Assembly (NCBI GenBank): GCA_030062745.1
Contig: CP099849.1
Location: 18,584,144 to 18,648,143 of the forward strand
Direction of reading: 5' to 3'
From: Capitulum mitella
Taxonomy: Eukaryota > Arthropoda > Thecostraca > Pollicipedomorpha > Pollicipedidae
Length of the DNA: 64,000 nt
The position numbers and the translations under genes are program-made. Below, piece by piece: positions 23,182 through 36,041 of this stretch. The notes beneath the pieces were generated by a model. That model ran no database searches. It had not been told where the DNA came from and saw only the letters and a program-made list of their open reading frames with translations. How positions within the stretch are numbered: position 1 is the first letter of the stretch; every line of letters begins with the position of its first letter.

Positions 23182-23333
23182 GGGTCCGCCCCCGCCGCCG
23201 GGTGCTGGGAGGAGCCTCCGGCCGAGATTGACTGGTGGCCGGCGGCGGATCGATTTCAGGCGAGCCTCGGGGCCTGGCCGTCGCCAGTGTGTGTGCCGCT
23301 CCGGCCGGCGACGGTCTGCTTTCTCTGTGCCGC
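23182..23333 (+). CDS. Candidate exon ending in a VCFLCA motif (possible start of a trithorax/MLL-type PHD finger)
   Basis: The acceptor CCGCCGCCAG ends at 23181 and the donor GTAGGT starts at 23334. Between them the frame encodes EEPPAEIDWWPAADRFQASL and then VPLRPATVCFLCA, with a split Ala codon at the end. In KMT2A-type methyltransferases the first PHD finger starts with VCFLCAS after a short W/G/V-rich linker, which resembles this reading. No downstream exon with the rest of the PHD finger (C-x2-CCEPFH) was found in the window, so the family call is weak. The exon sits in a CpG-rich patch next to a poly-G run. Confidence 0.3.
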
Positions 23334-24279
23334 GTAGGTGTGCCGCTGCCCCCCCCCCCCGCCCTGCCCGCCCCCTCGCCATCCCGAGACCCCCGTCGGG
23401 CAGGGTCACCCTGCCGCTGCCAGGTGACAGACGGGAATCTCATTCCAGCTGGCTTATAACCATATGTGCAGTGTGATGGGCCGGTAGTTAACACGGTCTG
23501 CATTTTAAAATGTAGTCTCACTCGTTAAGTCATACGTGTTTACGGTGTTTTAGATGAGCATAAGGGTAATGTCAGACGTATGTGTTCGAGGTTGGTTGTC
23601 AGCTATTATTGATGCAAACAGAACCGTGTAGCCGCGTTCCTGCAAACCTGATACCTTTGCCCGTCTCGAAATCCCCAGGCCTGGACCAAGCTCGCCGAAT
23701 CCACGGCATGATCCTTTCTCCAGGACCGACCGCTAGCAGGCTTAGCTCTGCCTAGTTTCGTGTAATATATTTACTTAATGTGTCAACGGCTGCTGCTAAT
23801 CTCAGCCGGACACGAACCGTCGGCTCCCGGCACTACACCCTTGAGCATGGCCAGCTGCACTGCTACAGCACCTTGTTTCGGAACGGTTTACGCACGTCTA
23901 ACGGATGCAATTGCACGTTCAGGAGCACTAATGGGGAAACTGTTTTACGTTGATTCAAATTGCTTCTACTTGCCCGGGGGCAGCTTGGAATATCTCGAAT
24001 GGTCGCCATGGTGACGTTGTACGCCTTTAGCATCATTCATCGCATGAAAAGTCCTTTGCATGCATTTCGGACTGACTGAACGTTTTCATCTGCGATATGT
24101 GTTCCAGCATGCTCTTTTAATTAAGTCATTTAATGGCCAAACTACGAATTCGGTGTCCAGGCTAGAAACGCCTTCTTCTTTGGAGGCAGATCAGGATCTG
24201 ACAAATTGGCAGCCGCAAAGGCTCTGTCGTGAACACATTGCGATGATTTAGCCTCCCAAAGCGGCCGAATCCAGGGGCA

Positions 24280-24425
24280 GTAATTTGGCGGGATCCCCGC
24301 GGCGACTGCGCGCTAAATGGGACTTCCGGGGCCGGCGCGGGGCGCGGTCGTTGTACGGCACAGCTTTGTTGCGGTTGTTGATTGTTTGCGAGCCGAACTG
24401 GCGAGGCGTTGTCACGCATCTGTTT
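24280..24425. promoter_or_regulatory. Small CpG-rich patch
   Basis: Dense CpG within AT-rich flanks, with no convincing coding frame. It could be a promoter or a first non-coding exon. Confidence 0.3.
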
Positions 24426-24429
24426 TGGA

Positions 24430-26150
24430 AGTCACGCAGCGCTTGTGCTATAGCCTTTGAATGGTTAAATCAATAGCTGCGGTGCCGGCCGCCATTTGGA
24501 TAGATCAATTGATCGCCAGCAGTACAAACTCGTTCATCGACACAGTCACGCTTACTTTTGACGAAACACACTGATTGCGAAATACCGTACCTTAGACTTC
24601 GCTACGAATCAAGCGTTTTTGCGTTTCAGTACTAAAATTATCTGAAGTCTGAAATTCTGGACTTGCGCAACACGCCGACAAGGTCGAGTATTACTGATGT
24701 GGGCCGTATTGCTCTGTTCCAATTTCAACTCAGCTTACGCTACTTCTGCATTTCGGTGTTGCAGCACGCCACTACGTTTGACCAATTAATGAAATTTCTC
24801 CGTTCATAAAACAAGTATCCACATCACAACGGACAGTGGCTTAAGAAATGAAAAACACAAAAAATCCCCAAAAGGACGAAAGTTCCTTTTAGGCCAGTTT
24901 GAAGTTTAATTATGCACAAGTGTTCTCATTTCCTTTAAACTAAGCGCTTTAGATTGGAAAACAAAATGTCAAACACCGATAAATCAACGAAGGAATTGTT
25001 CCCTGCGGCTGTTCCGCGTCAGGAACCGGACATTATCCGACTTCACCATCCCCAGCATTGACCAGTTGGCCACCTGCGACAACTGGGGTGAGCCCACCAG
25101 CCGTTTCCAAATGTGACGTGACAGAGCAACGAAACAAAAACGGGCTTGTGTTTTGGCCTTTTGACTACTTTATGATGTCCCGTTGGATCCCGTTAAATTA
25201 CACAAAGACTACAGACGACGCCAAAGAGGGTCATGCCAGTCAATTTTTCTCTCCATGTCATCCCACGGGATGTAACACATACGGCGCTTTTGAGGGGCGT
25301 GCAAGGGATAGTCGCTTTGAGGAGTTTCTGACGATGAAGAGCGACTGAACCTACTTTTGTGAAACGAATCCGCGTTTCCATTGCCCCATGACCCCTCCGC
25401 GGCCAACACAGATCAGTATGTAGCCTCAGTTCTTCATTTCACTCAAGATGACCTTGACCCATGTGAGGACCCATGTGCAGAAGTCACTGGCACCATGGGT
25501 GATACCCGTGCATAATACTGCGTAAGACCGCGCAGCGTTCAACATTTAAATCGTTTGGTATGCGATGACGAACGTCGCCGTACCATGACTTTTATACGAC
25601 ATGCCCTCGAGAATCAGGACATACGTCGATGAGCTGTGAGGATAGTAGCGCCAGATTCTCTGGCAGTGCGTATAAAAGGTTTCAAACTCAGGGATGCAAA
25701 ATTTCAGAGCGACCATTTCAGAGCCAGTCGTTGACTGTTAACTTGCACAAAATCTCTGGATTCTGCACCACGCTCTATTGACGAAGGTTAAGCCAAAAGG
25801 ATGTAGCTAAACAAACGCAGAATGGACATAGCTCCCCTCAGAGACCTTACCAAATCTAAAACACCTCTCCATAGAAGCATGTCGCCGGCCAGGCAGCTGT
25901 TCGAGCATCCGTATTTTCGACACTGAAAGTTCAAAACAAGGGAAATTTTGGAATAAAGTTCAACAGAAAAACACAAAGAATACACGTTAGAATGATGCAT
26001 ACATATGTCCAAATCTGACACATTCATTGCCAAAGGAATTTTTTCTATATTATCCTTCACTCCCCGCTCTTGTTCGAACTTTTCTTGGGCGTTATTAGCC
26101 AAACCCTGGCGTTTGTTTTTGTTGGTTATTTATTCGGAGTCTGATTCGGC
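24430..26150. other. No supported feature
   Basis: AT-richer sequence with only short frames. Confidence 0.35.
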
Positions 26151-26159
26151 GGCGGCTCC

Positions 26160-26430
26160 CATGCGACCTTGATTTGGATGGCCAGACTGCGAAATACGGT
26201 CCATGATTCCCAGGTGTTGCTTCATACAGTCCGCTGCCGCCTGAGGCAGGGTCGTTCGGCTCCGGCCCGGCTAATTGTGACGTCAGACGCCGAGTTGCGA
26301 CCTCTCAAAATGACTGCCGTCTCAGCGTCTCGGCTCCGCCGTAATTTACTGCGCAGACGGGGCGGGCCGGGCCGACGAAATAGCGCAGAGCACCGCGCCC
26401 TGATCGCCCGGCCAGAAACGGTCGCCTGAA
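26160..26430. promoter_or_regulatory. CpG-rich patch, possible minus-strand exon
   Basis: CpG-dense. On the minus strand an acceptor-like CACAATTAG is followed by an open stretch reading SGGSGLYEATPGNHGPYFAV. No domain was recognised. Confidence 0.22.
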
Positions 26431-26439
26431 CAAAATCAG

Positions 26440-27215
26440 GAGGCTCCAGCCAGCCGGCGGGGCCAGCGGATTTGTCGGACGGCAGCAGAGGCGGCGGCAG
26501 GGCGCGACTCCACTCTCAGGCAGTGGGACTGCCGCAGACTGTGACTGCCGACTGAGGCTGCGGGTGGACTGCAGCAGACGGCGGCGCTCAGATGTCCGAG
26601 ACTGGTCGCAGACGGTGACCTCCAGGTGTCTGATGCTGCGGATGGGCTGCAGCAGATGACTGTCGCATGTCTGAGCCTGTGGCTGGATTCACAGACGGCG
26701 AGCGTTGGCTGTTTGCGACTGCGATTGGACCGTTGCAGGCGGTAATTCGTGTCTGTCTGAGACCCCTGATAAAAAGCCATTGAAACGGGGAGCCAGAGAC
26801 CTGAGATATTGACTCAGGACCGTTTCGCCTGCTACTGAGGATATAAAGACGATGGGTAGGGACAATACGACTCGTGTCTCATGGCTGTCCAGACATATGA
26901 CCGTGGTCATCTACTCAATATATTCTTTTCAGTTGGATAATAAATCTGTTCCGTTTGATAACATTTATCAGCATCTGCTGTGGTGATGACTGGCTCTTCG
27001 AGACGGTGAATCATCTCCATCTGAAACGACGAATATTCTTATATAACGATTACTGTTTTTCGTTACGATTCAGTCCTTCATGGGATAATTACTCTGATCT
27101 ACGTCAGATGCTGACTGTTGCGTAAACAGCGATAACACTGCTCCATCTGAGACAGTGACTATGCTCCATTTCAGGCAACACCATGTTTAATCTGAGATGA
27201 TGACTCCGTGTGAAC
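26440..27215. repeat. Degenerate minisatellite-like region
   Basis: Recurring short blocks such as CTGCAGCAGA, GATGTCTGAG and CTCCATCTGAGAC at irregular spacing give a diverged tandem array. The block style resembles 60600-61095. Confidence 0.45.
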
Positions 27216-27239
27216 TAACGGCTGGGCTCTGTTCGGGGC

Positions 27240-28370
27240 GATGGCTCTGTTCTTTGGAGCCCACCACTCTTTCCGTCCCAAACACGGCTTCGGGCCGCGC
27301 CCGGTGTGAGCCGTTGACTCTGCGGGCCGGAGCCGGCTGTTGACGGCCGCGCCCGGGCGCCGGTCCGCGCGTCACTCGGAGGCGAACGGCACGCGGCGAC
27401 GAGACCCGGCCGCTCCGCAGCACAATCGATCTGAGGTCTCGAACCGCGCGGGGCCGGCGGCGGCCCGGGCCGGCCGGGCCGCCGGCGCCGTCTCCTCTCC
27501 ACCGCCGTCCGTCGGCCAGCTGTGGCGGCGGGACGGCCGACCGGGCCGCCGCCGCCGACCAGTCGCGCCGCCCGCCGGCCCCCGGGCTCGAGCCCTCGGG
27601 AAGCAACACGGTCCACGTCCGGCGCACAGAGCGCCGGGCTGGACTGGGAAAACCGAGCAGCCCGCGGCGATCGGGGAGGGGCGGCGGCCGACGCCGGGGC
27701 GCGCCGTGAGATATGGAAGCGCCGCCGGCCGCCTCCCGCGTCGTTTAGTCGATGTAGCCGGCCGAAAAACGCACCGCCTACGTGCCGGGAAGAGCGCATC
27801 AGTATTCCGGCGGCTGGTTCATAAGGGGCGCTCTAACCCGCCGCCGGCATGTGGACGCGCTTCTCAGCTTCGCAGCTGCCGGGGGGCTGGCGCTCTCTCC
27901 CGCCGGGTAGTTGTCAGCTACGCGGCGCCTCCCAGGGCTCTCCCGGGAGCGGGGCGGTGGCGAGGCAGCGGGGCGTGGCGCGGGGACGCAGAGCCGGCCG
28001 GTCGCGGATCGCACTCTTAGTCGGCCCAGTTACTTAGCAAATAGCCGGGCTGGCGGGGTGCCGCCGGCGCCGGCCGGCGGTCCCGCCATCGCCCGCCGCC
28101 GCTATTTGGACGATGAATGCGATGATACATGGCGGCGAACGCGGTGATGCATGACGGGCGGCCAGCGGGCCGTGAGGGCCGCGAGAGGCCGGCGCTCGCC
28201 GAGAGGCCAGCTCGCAGACGGGGTCAGACGGCTGTGCGGCGCCGCTGGAAAATGGGACGCCACTCCGGCCGCCGGAGGCAATCGAGTAGCTCGCCTTACT
28301 TTCAGTCGCGGTCAGCGAAGTGGAGGCGCGGTGCTCACACGGACTCAGCGACACCACATGCATATTTTGT
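27240..28370. promoter_or_regulatory. CpG island of about 1.1 kb
   Basis: The largest CpG-dense block in the window. Frames of up to 226 codons are open on both strands but are Arg/Ala/Gly/Pro-rich in every phase, as expected from composition alone. The best reading is a promoter or regulatory island, possibly for a gene whose coding exons start near 29.6 kb. That link is inference. Confidence 0.45.
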
Positions 28371-28699
28371 CGCATCGGCCGATCATGTATGAGATGTAAC
28401 ACTCATGTAGTTACGTGAAGTCCTTTGCCACAAAGCCCTGACGACACTCGTTTGCATCTGTCACCAAGATATTTTCGCCGGAACCCTACCGAAAGGTTTT
28501 CATTCACGACAGCCCTTGGGCTTCTTCGGTGTTCTCGTGGCAAGCTTTCGTGCGGAAATAGCACTCTCATCCCTTCTGCCCCATAGAAACAGTCCGCGGT
28601 TTCTGTTGAGGAATGAGACATCATCCACCAATATTTCTCCTCCTCCCATCGGCCCAATGAGAGGTGAACTGAAGCTCCTGTTGACACCCCCTGCCGCGG

Positions 28700-29005
28700 G
28701 TTCCGGTCCATTTTGGACGCGGAACCAAGACGGGAATTCTTGTCAACGCCGGGTGCGGCGCGCTGCCGCCGCCGCCCGCAGGGAGTAATTCATCAGATTC
28801 CAGGGATAACAATGGACCTCTGATTGCCAACCACTCCCCGGCCGAGAAAAAACAGCCCCGAATAACAGACGCCGCAAAAAACCAGTTCGGAAGGCCGAAT
28901 CTTCCATCTCAGACGCCGCGGCACTCGCAGCGACATTGGTGCTCGCTGAGACTTGGAAATGCATACGAGATACCACAAACGGAGGCTGCGGACGCGACAT
29001 GGAAA
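28700..29005. promoter_or_regulatory. CpG-rich patch
   Basis: A second CpG-dense block between the main island and the candidate first exon. No convincing coding frame. Confidence 0.3.
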
Positions 29006-29577
29006 GAAATCCAATTTAGTGTTCAGATATCGGCTCAAGAAGGCGAATAGCTTTACCGAGATAGTCCACGGCACGTAACCGATCTATTTTCCATTTCGAT
29101 GCTCGTGGCGGCAGCCGAAACAGAGTGATGCACGTCCTCCGTAGTTTCCCGAACCGTAGGATAGAGCAGTGCTACCAGGTCATATGATTTCACTGGGCAT
29201 GCATTAGTAACCGTAGAATTTTAATTTTCCGAACAATGTCCGTCCGATAGTTACGGCACCCAGTTGATGCATTTGCACCATGGATCGTCGACAGTCATCC
29301 ATAGGGAACGGATAGTCTAACGTAGTACCCATCCATTCGTAGCAAGGACAGGAGCACTACATCCTCAACACTCCCTTCCAGCGTTCGTCTGAACAGATTC
29401 GCCACGCACCCGCCAGTTTCGCCTTTTCTTTCGCGAAGTGAATGGACTAGATGGCCCGTTGGCGGGCAGTTCCCGCCGCGTGGACGCCCGGCACCCCGGT
29501 ACAGTCCGTGGCGCCTGTCCAACTGCCGTGGTCGGACAGGTCGGCTGCGACTCCGGGCGCCCGCCAGACAAGCCGCC

Positions 29578-29670
29578 ATGGCCGGCCGCCTGGCCGCTTC
29601 CCGACTGGTCCTGAAGGAAAGGCAACTGCAGGCAAGTCAGCTGTCTGAGCTGAACAGGCGGGGCCAACAG
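29578..29670 (+). CDS. Candidate first coding exon of an unidentified gene
   Basis: The ATG lies in a strong initiation context (GCCGCCATGG) and is followed by 31 codons ending exactly at a GTGAGG donor (29671). The peptide MAGRLAASRLVLKERQLQAS continues with SQLSELNRRGQQ, an amphipathic, coiled-coil-like start. It lies at the downstream edge of a run of CpG-rich patches (24.3-29.9 kb), a normal place for a 5' end. The upstream frame stays open because of GC content, so a longer exon is possible. No next exon was identified and the family is unknown. Confidence 0.42.
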
Positions 29671-30009
29671 GTGAGGCCGCGCGCATGACTCGGCATGGGC
29701 CCGGACCGGCCGCCGTCAGGCCAGCACGCGACTCGGACAGCCTGCGGCGGAGCGCCCGAGGGCTCGGCCCGGGCCACCCAGCATGGCGCCGCTGGACTAG
29801 GAGGAGGCGCCGAGCCGGCCTGGAGGCCACTCGTCGTCGCGTCGTCCGTGCAGTGGCGAACGCGACGTGGTCGATGATGGCAGTCGTCGGGGTTCAGTCT
29901 CGACTCCAGTCCAGTGGCGGTTTCGGATTGCGTCTATGCCGTAGCATGCGTGAGGGGCACCCGAGCGATCAGAGACACAACATGGCTCCTTTTGGGCTCG
30001 TGTAAGTCG

Positions 30010-32220
30010 ATACAGTAAACGAGTACTGTTTCCAAAACGGCAGGCATCAGTGCGGGATAAGATGACTGTAAAATTCTCTAGACAGCCATTGCTGTGTCTC
30101 TCTTCCTAGAGTGTTCCCTCGGCATTCTCAAGGGATATGACTCCATTTGTCTTCCATCATTGATATTCTACAATTAGCATGTTGTGATGCTCGGCACTCG
30201 CACAAACATTTTGTGCCTGTCGTGTGCACATGCGAGTATCATATCGCATTTCGTTAGCAGTGTCACCAAAGGACTCCGATAATTATTGTATTGCAACGAA
30301 GTGAAGTTCCTGAACTGGTTCCGCAATCTCTGCATCCAACAGTTAACACTACCTTGTAGGCAGGGTGTATTGCATGTTTTTTAACAGCATGATCCAAATA
30401 CTAGCGTTCAAAAATAGCGAGGCTACGTGGTATCATGTGATTAAGCCATTATGTCCCGTTCACCAACTTGGGAAACGTCTCATTGCCGTAGTCAGAAATG
30501 GTAAGTGACGATACGAACATTCAGTAGCAAACTAACATTCCTTGCAGGAGAACAGTCCACGTAATTGCAAAACAGGTTTTTGAAGGAATGGTTTCCTACA
30601 TTGCAGTTTAGACAAAGTAGGAACAAAAGCATAAAAAGTTAGCATTTTAGCCAAAGTCTGGGCAAGTCTTAGCAGGTATCTTTTTTTAGCATTACGAAAC
30701 AGACCGTAGGCGGAGTCGGCCTTATTTCTATCAGCAGCAAAAATACTGTTGTATATACCTTGGCAAAAATGAATCTGAGCGGCCCGGCCCGGCCCGGCTT
30801 GACTCGACTCTGCTAAAACCACTTGCAGCATAGCTATCAAAGAAAACAATGTTCTGTATTGAAGTGATAAATTGCTTTCGCGTTCTTAATGCACGATAGA
30901 TAATCTGCAAACCTTTTGCGATTCCGATAGCTTCCAGGAAATAAGCAGCCTGCACAAAGGTGATTTTCTCCATTGTGTCGTCGATCCAATCTGTCGACCA
31001 ACTGTGTTGCTCAAATGTGTCACGTTGCCCATCCGCGTTGGTGACAAATATTGGTTAAAATTATGGCAGACGTGTGACAGAAAATCATTATTTGAGGAAA
31101 ATACAAACGTTAGGCATACAGCATAAGAAATAGCCGTAAATAGCTGGCAGCTCCATGCACTAGCCCTGTAAGGGGGCAATTAATTATTTATTTATCTATT
31201 ATTATTTATTAATTATTATTTCGATTGGAAGGGTAAAATTTGGCCGAATCGGAGATGCGACAGGCGTGGGATTTTCAATTTTTATAGATGACAATTCTGA
31301 CGTTTCATGTGCACATCTGGGGACCAAAAGCCCACGATGAATATATATTAGAGCCCCCCCCCACCCATACATAGCCCCTTCACCAACGCTAAAATCTCGT
31401 TTTTACATTTTCTCCAATGCCCTGTTTTTATTCAGAACTGTTTTACACCATTAGCTAGGAAAGCCGGCCTTCGGCTTGGCGTTCAGCCAGCTATTCTATC
31501 GTTCTGGCGAGGCAGGCCGGTCCGAGACCCAGCTGGCTCGCAAGCGGACCGCTCCACCGCGCTTCGCTCGGCTGACACTGACTGTCTCGTAGTTTGCTCA
31601 TGGAACGAAAGGCCAAAGTCCCCTGCATTACTGCAAACAATCTGTTTTTATTCGAATTTTGTGCCACCATGGGAACAAATGCAACGCTCTCTATACGGAA
31701 GAAGAAGACATACCTTTGAAGGGAATATGAAAACTATCCGCCGAACTGGAAGAAATGACGAGTTTTTTGCAATATATTAGGCGCCACGATATGCCACCAC
31801 GTAGTGCCATTCTACCATTCCCTTGGCGTTTTAGGTAGGTGTATGATTGTTCCGACGCAGCGAGAGAGCAAAGCGAGTGGACGCTAGACATAGAATCGAT
31901 ACAGATCGGAGTTCTGACTGCTTGATTTCCTGCTTGCTTGAATGCAATTTATGGACAACTCTTGATTTATGCTGCCTTGATCGACACTCTTGGCACGAAT
32001 GAAAGTGTCTTAACCATGCTCAGTGCTTAGGCTGTATTTAAACCAGTAATATTTTTCGAGAATTAGTAAAAATGGCTTCGTAGAAACTGTAATCGTATCG
32101 AAAAACCTCAAGCCAAATCCGCGTGAAAAAGAATGAAACCCACTTAGAGGAAACTGGCAATTGCGCATATTTCAGTTCAAATAGCTGCGTTATTCTGCGA
32201 ACGTCATGTATCTTGTTATT
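30010..32220. other. No supported gene
   Basis: Mostly AT-rich. A GC-rich patch at about 31465-31560 and a C-run near 31352 look like repeat-element fragments. No coding motif was recognised. Confidence 0.35.
30780..30806. repeat. Short CCCGG tandem
   Basis: Three to four copies of CCCGG within otherwise AT-rich DNA. Confidence 0.6.
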
Positions 32221-32267
32221 TCATCTTACAAGGTCATCTAGCGACTAGTCTATTTCGCGGGTTTTCG

Positions 32268-33152
32268 GGCAGAGCTTCGTAGGGCAATAGTTCGTCGGAT
32301 AATAGTTTGTAAGGACAAAAGTTCGTCGGACAAAAGTTCATCAAGGACAAAAGTTCGTCTCGCGAAAGTTCATATGAGCAAAGTTCGTTCAGGACAAAAG
32401 TTCGTCTGGGACGAAAGTCCGTCTCTCTAAAGTTCGTATAGGACAAAAGTTCGTCAAAGACAAAAGTTCGCCCAGCATAAGTTGTTATAAGGGCATAAGT
32501 TCGTCTAGGACAAGAGTTCGTCTAGGACACATGGTCGTTTCCCAGAAATTCGTTTAGGACAGAAGTTTGTCAGGGACAAAAGTTCGTCTCGGGAAAAGGT
32601 TAGGTTGGGTTAGGATGAGTTACTGTTTTAGATCCGTTCCTTTTCAGATATGGACCTTTTCCGATACGACCCTGAAGTTTACGAACCCTGGGTTACGAGT
32701 CGTTTTCTTTACGAACCTTTTTCCTACGAACCTTTTCCATGCGAACCTTTTGCAGTGCGAAATTTTTCCATCAGCGAAACAGACTTGTTCAGGATGAACT
32801 TTTACCCCTGACGAACTTTTGTTCTGGACGAACTTCTGCATGGCGAACTTTTGTCATAGACAAACTTTTGACCCATACGAGCTTTTGCCTTATACGAACT
32901 TTTGTCCTAGACGAACTTCTGTGAGAAGAACTTTTGTCCCACACGAACCTTTGCCCTACACAAACTTTTGCCCTAGTCGAACTTCTGCAAGACGGACTTT
33001 TGTCCAAGATGAACTTTTGTCCAAGACGGACTTTTGTCCAAGATGAACTTTTGTCCAAGACGAACTTTTGCCCTGAACGAACTTTTGCCTTAGACGAACT
33101 TTTACACGACGAACTTCAGCACTAATGCGACCCGAACTTTTTCCCTAAAATC
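32268..33152. mobile_element. Foldback element B with minisatellite arms
   Basis: The left arm holds GGACAAAAGTTCGTC-like units, the centre (32600-32750) holds TTAGGTTGGGTTAGG, CCTTTTCCGATACGA and AACCCTGGGTTACG, and the right arm holds many GACGAACTTTTGTCC-like units. The centre and the right edge (CCCTAAAATC) are the inverse of the centre and left edge of element A (13691-14480), so these are two copies of one element in opposite orientation. No protein is encoded beyond repetitive artefacts. Confidence 0.75.
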
Positions 33153-33579
33153 ATCTTGTGAGAATATCTCACAACGGGTGGCATGGCTGGTAGAGACCCA
33201 CTGACTGTACATGAAATCGGTTTGCTGTAAAAGTCAAATGAAACTCATTTTAAAACATCAGTCAAGAGGGAAACTCACTGATTTGAGCTGAGTGCCCCGT
33301 CATACATCATGGGGCTGTCTTTTGCTTACAACGACTATCTCATGCCATGCATGCTCTAGCGCATTTCCGGTATATTATCTTTCCGGAAAGCGTCCTGTCT
33401 TTAGTAGCAGATACAACTATCTTAATGCCTTGGAGCACATTGCCTGCATTCATTGTCCAGTCATCCCAATGCTCATGAACGAATCGGGTCGCTTTCAGTG
33501 CCTCCAGCGGCCTTCGGCTTTCAAACTTTTCCGGGGAAATTCTTTCATTTACACGAGGCCTGGCCACACCACCGACACT

Positions 33580-34135
33580 CCGCTCCTTCAGTCCCCTCGC
33601 AGCTCGCGGCGCGAATTAGCGCCATCTTTGTGAACGGCAGCGGCAGCCAACATCGCCAGCACGCCTCGGAAAGACCTCGTCTCGCAAACAGCGGTCACGG
33701 CGAGATAAGCCCGGGTCAGGCCGAAGCCGCACGCGCTCCGCCTCGTCTCGAGTATGCAGCGAGTCGGAGATCCTAAACGGGCCGTGGCCGGCGGGCAGTC
33801 AGGTGCTCCGTCTCCTCGGCCCATCGCGGTCCAGCGGCCGTACGCCGAACGAATGCGGCGATTCCGGCGGCCAGTCGGCCGCAGTAATCAGCGAGTCCAT
33901 TTGCCTAATTTATGATGCGGTCTCGCGCGGGCGGTGCTCCTGCTGCCGGAGATCGGCCGCGCCTGGCCAGCGGTCCGAGCGCCCGATGGACGCGGCATTA
34001 CGGCCCGATAGGTTTGTCACCGATTGCAGAAATCAGCATGCACGTCCGGCAGTGTACTAATGAGACGGCTGCGACATACAAACACTCCAGTCCTCATTAT
34101 GGACGGGCGTCACGTGAGCGGCACTGAATATTAAT
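33580..34135. promoter_or_regulatory. CpG island of about 550 bp
   Basis: CpG-dense with frames open on both strands and no recognisable domain. It is probably regulatory or a non-coding first exon. Confidence 0.35.
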
Positions 34136-34850
34136 TGACTGCGCGGGCAACAAGCACATGCATTTAAAGAGGACAGGACGATGAGCGGTGCCCCATGCCA
34201 AGGGTGCGCATGTCAAATCATGCTGTGTGCAAAGAAAACATATATAACATGACGTGGCACTGGGCATGAACTGGGTGTTATTTAAGTTCAGAAACGTCCT
34301 TGTCATTGATTTTTTTAACAGTTTTGTTTACGCTGTTTCGTTGTGGTGTTTAGGGGCAACAATCCATCGCTCCCTGTGATGTTGGAATAAAATGTGCTTC
34401 ACCCTGAAATCAGTTACGACAAACTTCACTGACCAGCCGTTTTTGTACAAGTTAGCGGATTTGCCTTGCCTTTGTGGGGGCTCAACCCGCGCCTCGTTTG
34501 TGTCATCACTTTACGAGAGCTGGTCGAGGCGCAAAGCGATCTGAGTCCGTAGCTTAGTTTTATGAGGACCACAGTGTCAGAACCTCAGGGGATGGACGGT
34601 TGGTCTTCCAGACGAAAAGAATCGCAACGAAAATAAATGTGTGTTAAGTTACTGCTGAAGCATTCTGCTGTGAAAACAGCTTTTCTCTCCCTCACAAAAA
34701 AGAACCTGGCTACCTGACAATGCACTGCATTCGCACGAAAATCACTAAAATTCTACGAGATCTTCGGGTGAGATGCTGAATCCCATTATCGTTGGTAACA
34801 GATGCCACAAAGCTCAACACTTATGATGTCCTTAATTCGCTCTTTTTCCG

Positions 34851-34861
34851 ATATATATATA

Positions 34862-34907
<46 letters not shown>
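34851..34907. repeat. (AT)n microsatellite
   Basis: About 55 bp of AT, interrupted once. Confidence 0.95.
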
Positions 34908-34910
<3 letters not shown>

Positions 34911-35079
34911 TGTGTTTGTATCTATGTGTGATTCATGTCGTGAAGAGCAAACCTCTAAGCCCACTCAACGTGCAACCTCGCTCATTGGTAAGGAAACTGC
35001 TGTCTCACACACAAATTCATTTGAAGAACCGAGGTGATTGGAATGGAAACGGCAAGGTATCCCACACCACGGAGCAACT

Positions 35080-35190
35080 GCATCTTAGTCTTGTGGTTAG
35101 CTGAAGATCCATGCACTGCATTTTACCCACTGTCTGGGGCAAATTTCCCTGTATTTGGAGATACTTATCGACGCCGGGCTCGAATGAATT
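35080..35190 (+). repeat. Possible tRNA-related SINE fragment
   Basis: TCTTGTGGTTAGC resembles a D-arm and internal A box, and GGGCTCGAATGAA a B box. The spacing is longer than in a tRNA and no cloverleaf can be drawn. Confidence 0.2.
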
Positions 35191-36041
35191 TGCTTTTTGA
35201 TCCCAGCACCATCCATTTGAGACGTTCCGACCGAATTGTTTGGCCAGTCTAATTGTTCGTAGCTGTTCAAGCAATGGTATACTGTTACCCAAAAAGGTGC
35301 TATGTTTAGCCGAAATGGCTGAAATATGGAAGGTTGAATCAGACAGACATGCTACGTAAAGCGGTGACTTCTTTGACCAGTTGATGTGAAATTATAAGGT
35401 GAACCCCACCACACAGTGGTTTCTACGCATGAACAAACGCATTTCGCAATATTCGGCCCGTAGATTTTAGCCAACCTGTTTTCTTGTCAGCAATATCGCG
35501 ACATGGCCGGCTGGGCTTAAACGTTCGCCTGTTTTTTTTTCTGGAGAGCCGAACCAATCAATGAAGCGTCAAGTATACGGCATGCCACTTTTTGGTACCT
35601 CCAGTCCTATGGGACTCTTTTGAGTCAGCAGAGGGAATACTATTGCTGGCATATGACAGATTTTTATCGCTTGTGTTATCTCGGTGAGAGAAGGAGGCGA
35701 AAGGACGATTTATGTCGCAGTTGAGAATAGAACAGCGTCGTTTTAGTTCTAATATGTTATACGGGTGTTATTTATTCCCGAGATAAAGAACGTAATGTTT
35801 TCTGGAGTTCACAGTTGGCTGCGCCCTCCCCCCTCTCTGTCTTTCGCCCGCCAGTGCACTTTGTGTAGAAACGAATACGTGGCATCTGGTTTTAGAGGCC
35901 TTTGGTTTATGACGAGAAGCCGAAAATGCATATTTATTAACATCACGCTATTTTACATCGATGGCAAATTTATGATCGTTTTGCGCACGGTCCATGTACA
36001 TCCATGCCTCACAGTTAAGTGCAAAAAAAAAATGAAGAAGG

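Noticed and set aside
22901-23521. Overlapping 186-191 codon frames on both strands
   Set aside because: GC-rich artefact around the poly-G run; only the short exon candidate 23182-23333 has splice support.
27215-28020. Frames of 194 and 226 codons on both strands
   Set aside because: CpG-rich DNA depletes stop codons; composition is Arg/Ala/Pro-rich in every frame and no domain or splice pattern supports coding.
13670-33160. CRISPR-like arrays (short repeats with variable spacers) in the two foldback regions
   Set aside because: Units are degenerate, spacing is irregular, orientation flips at the centre and the genome is eukaryotic.
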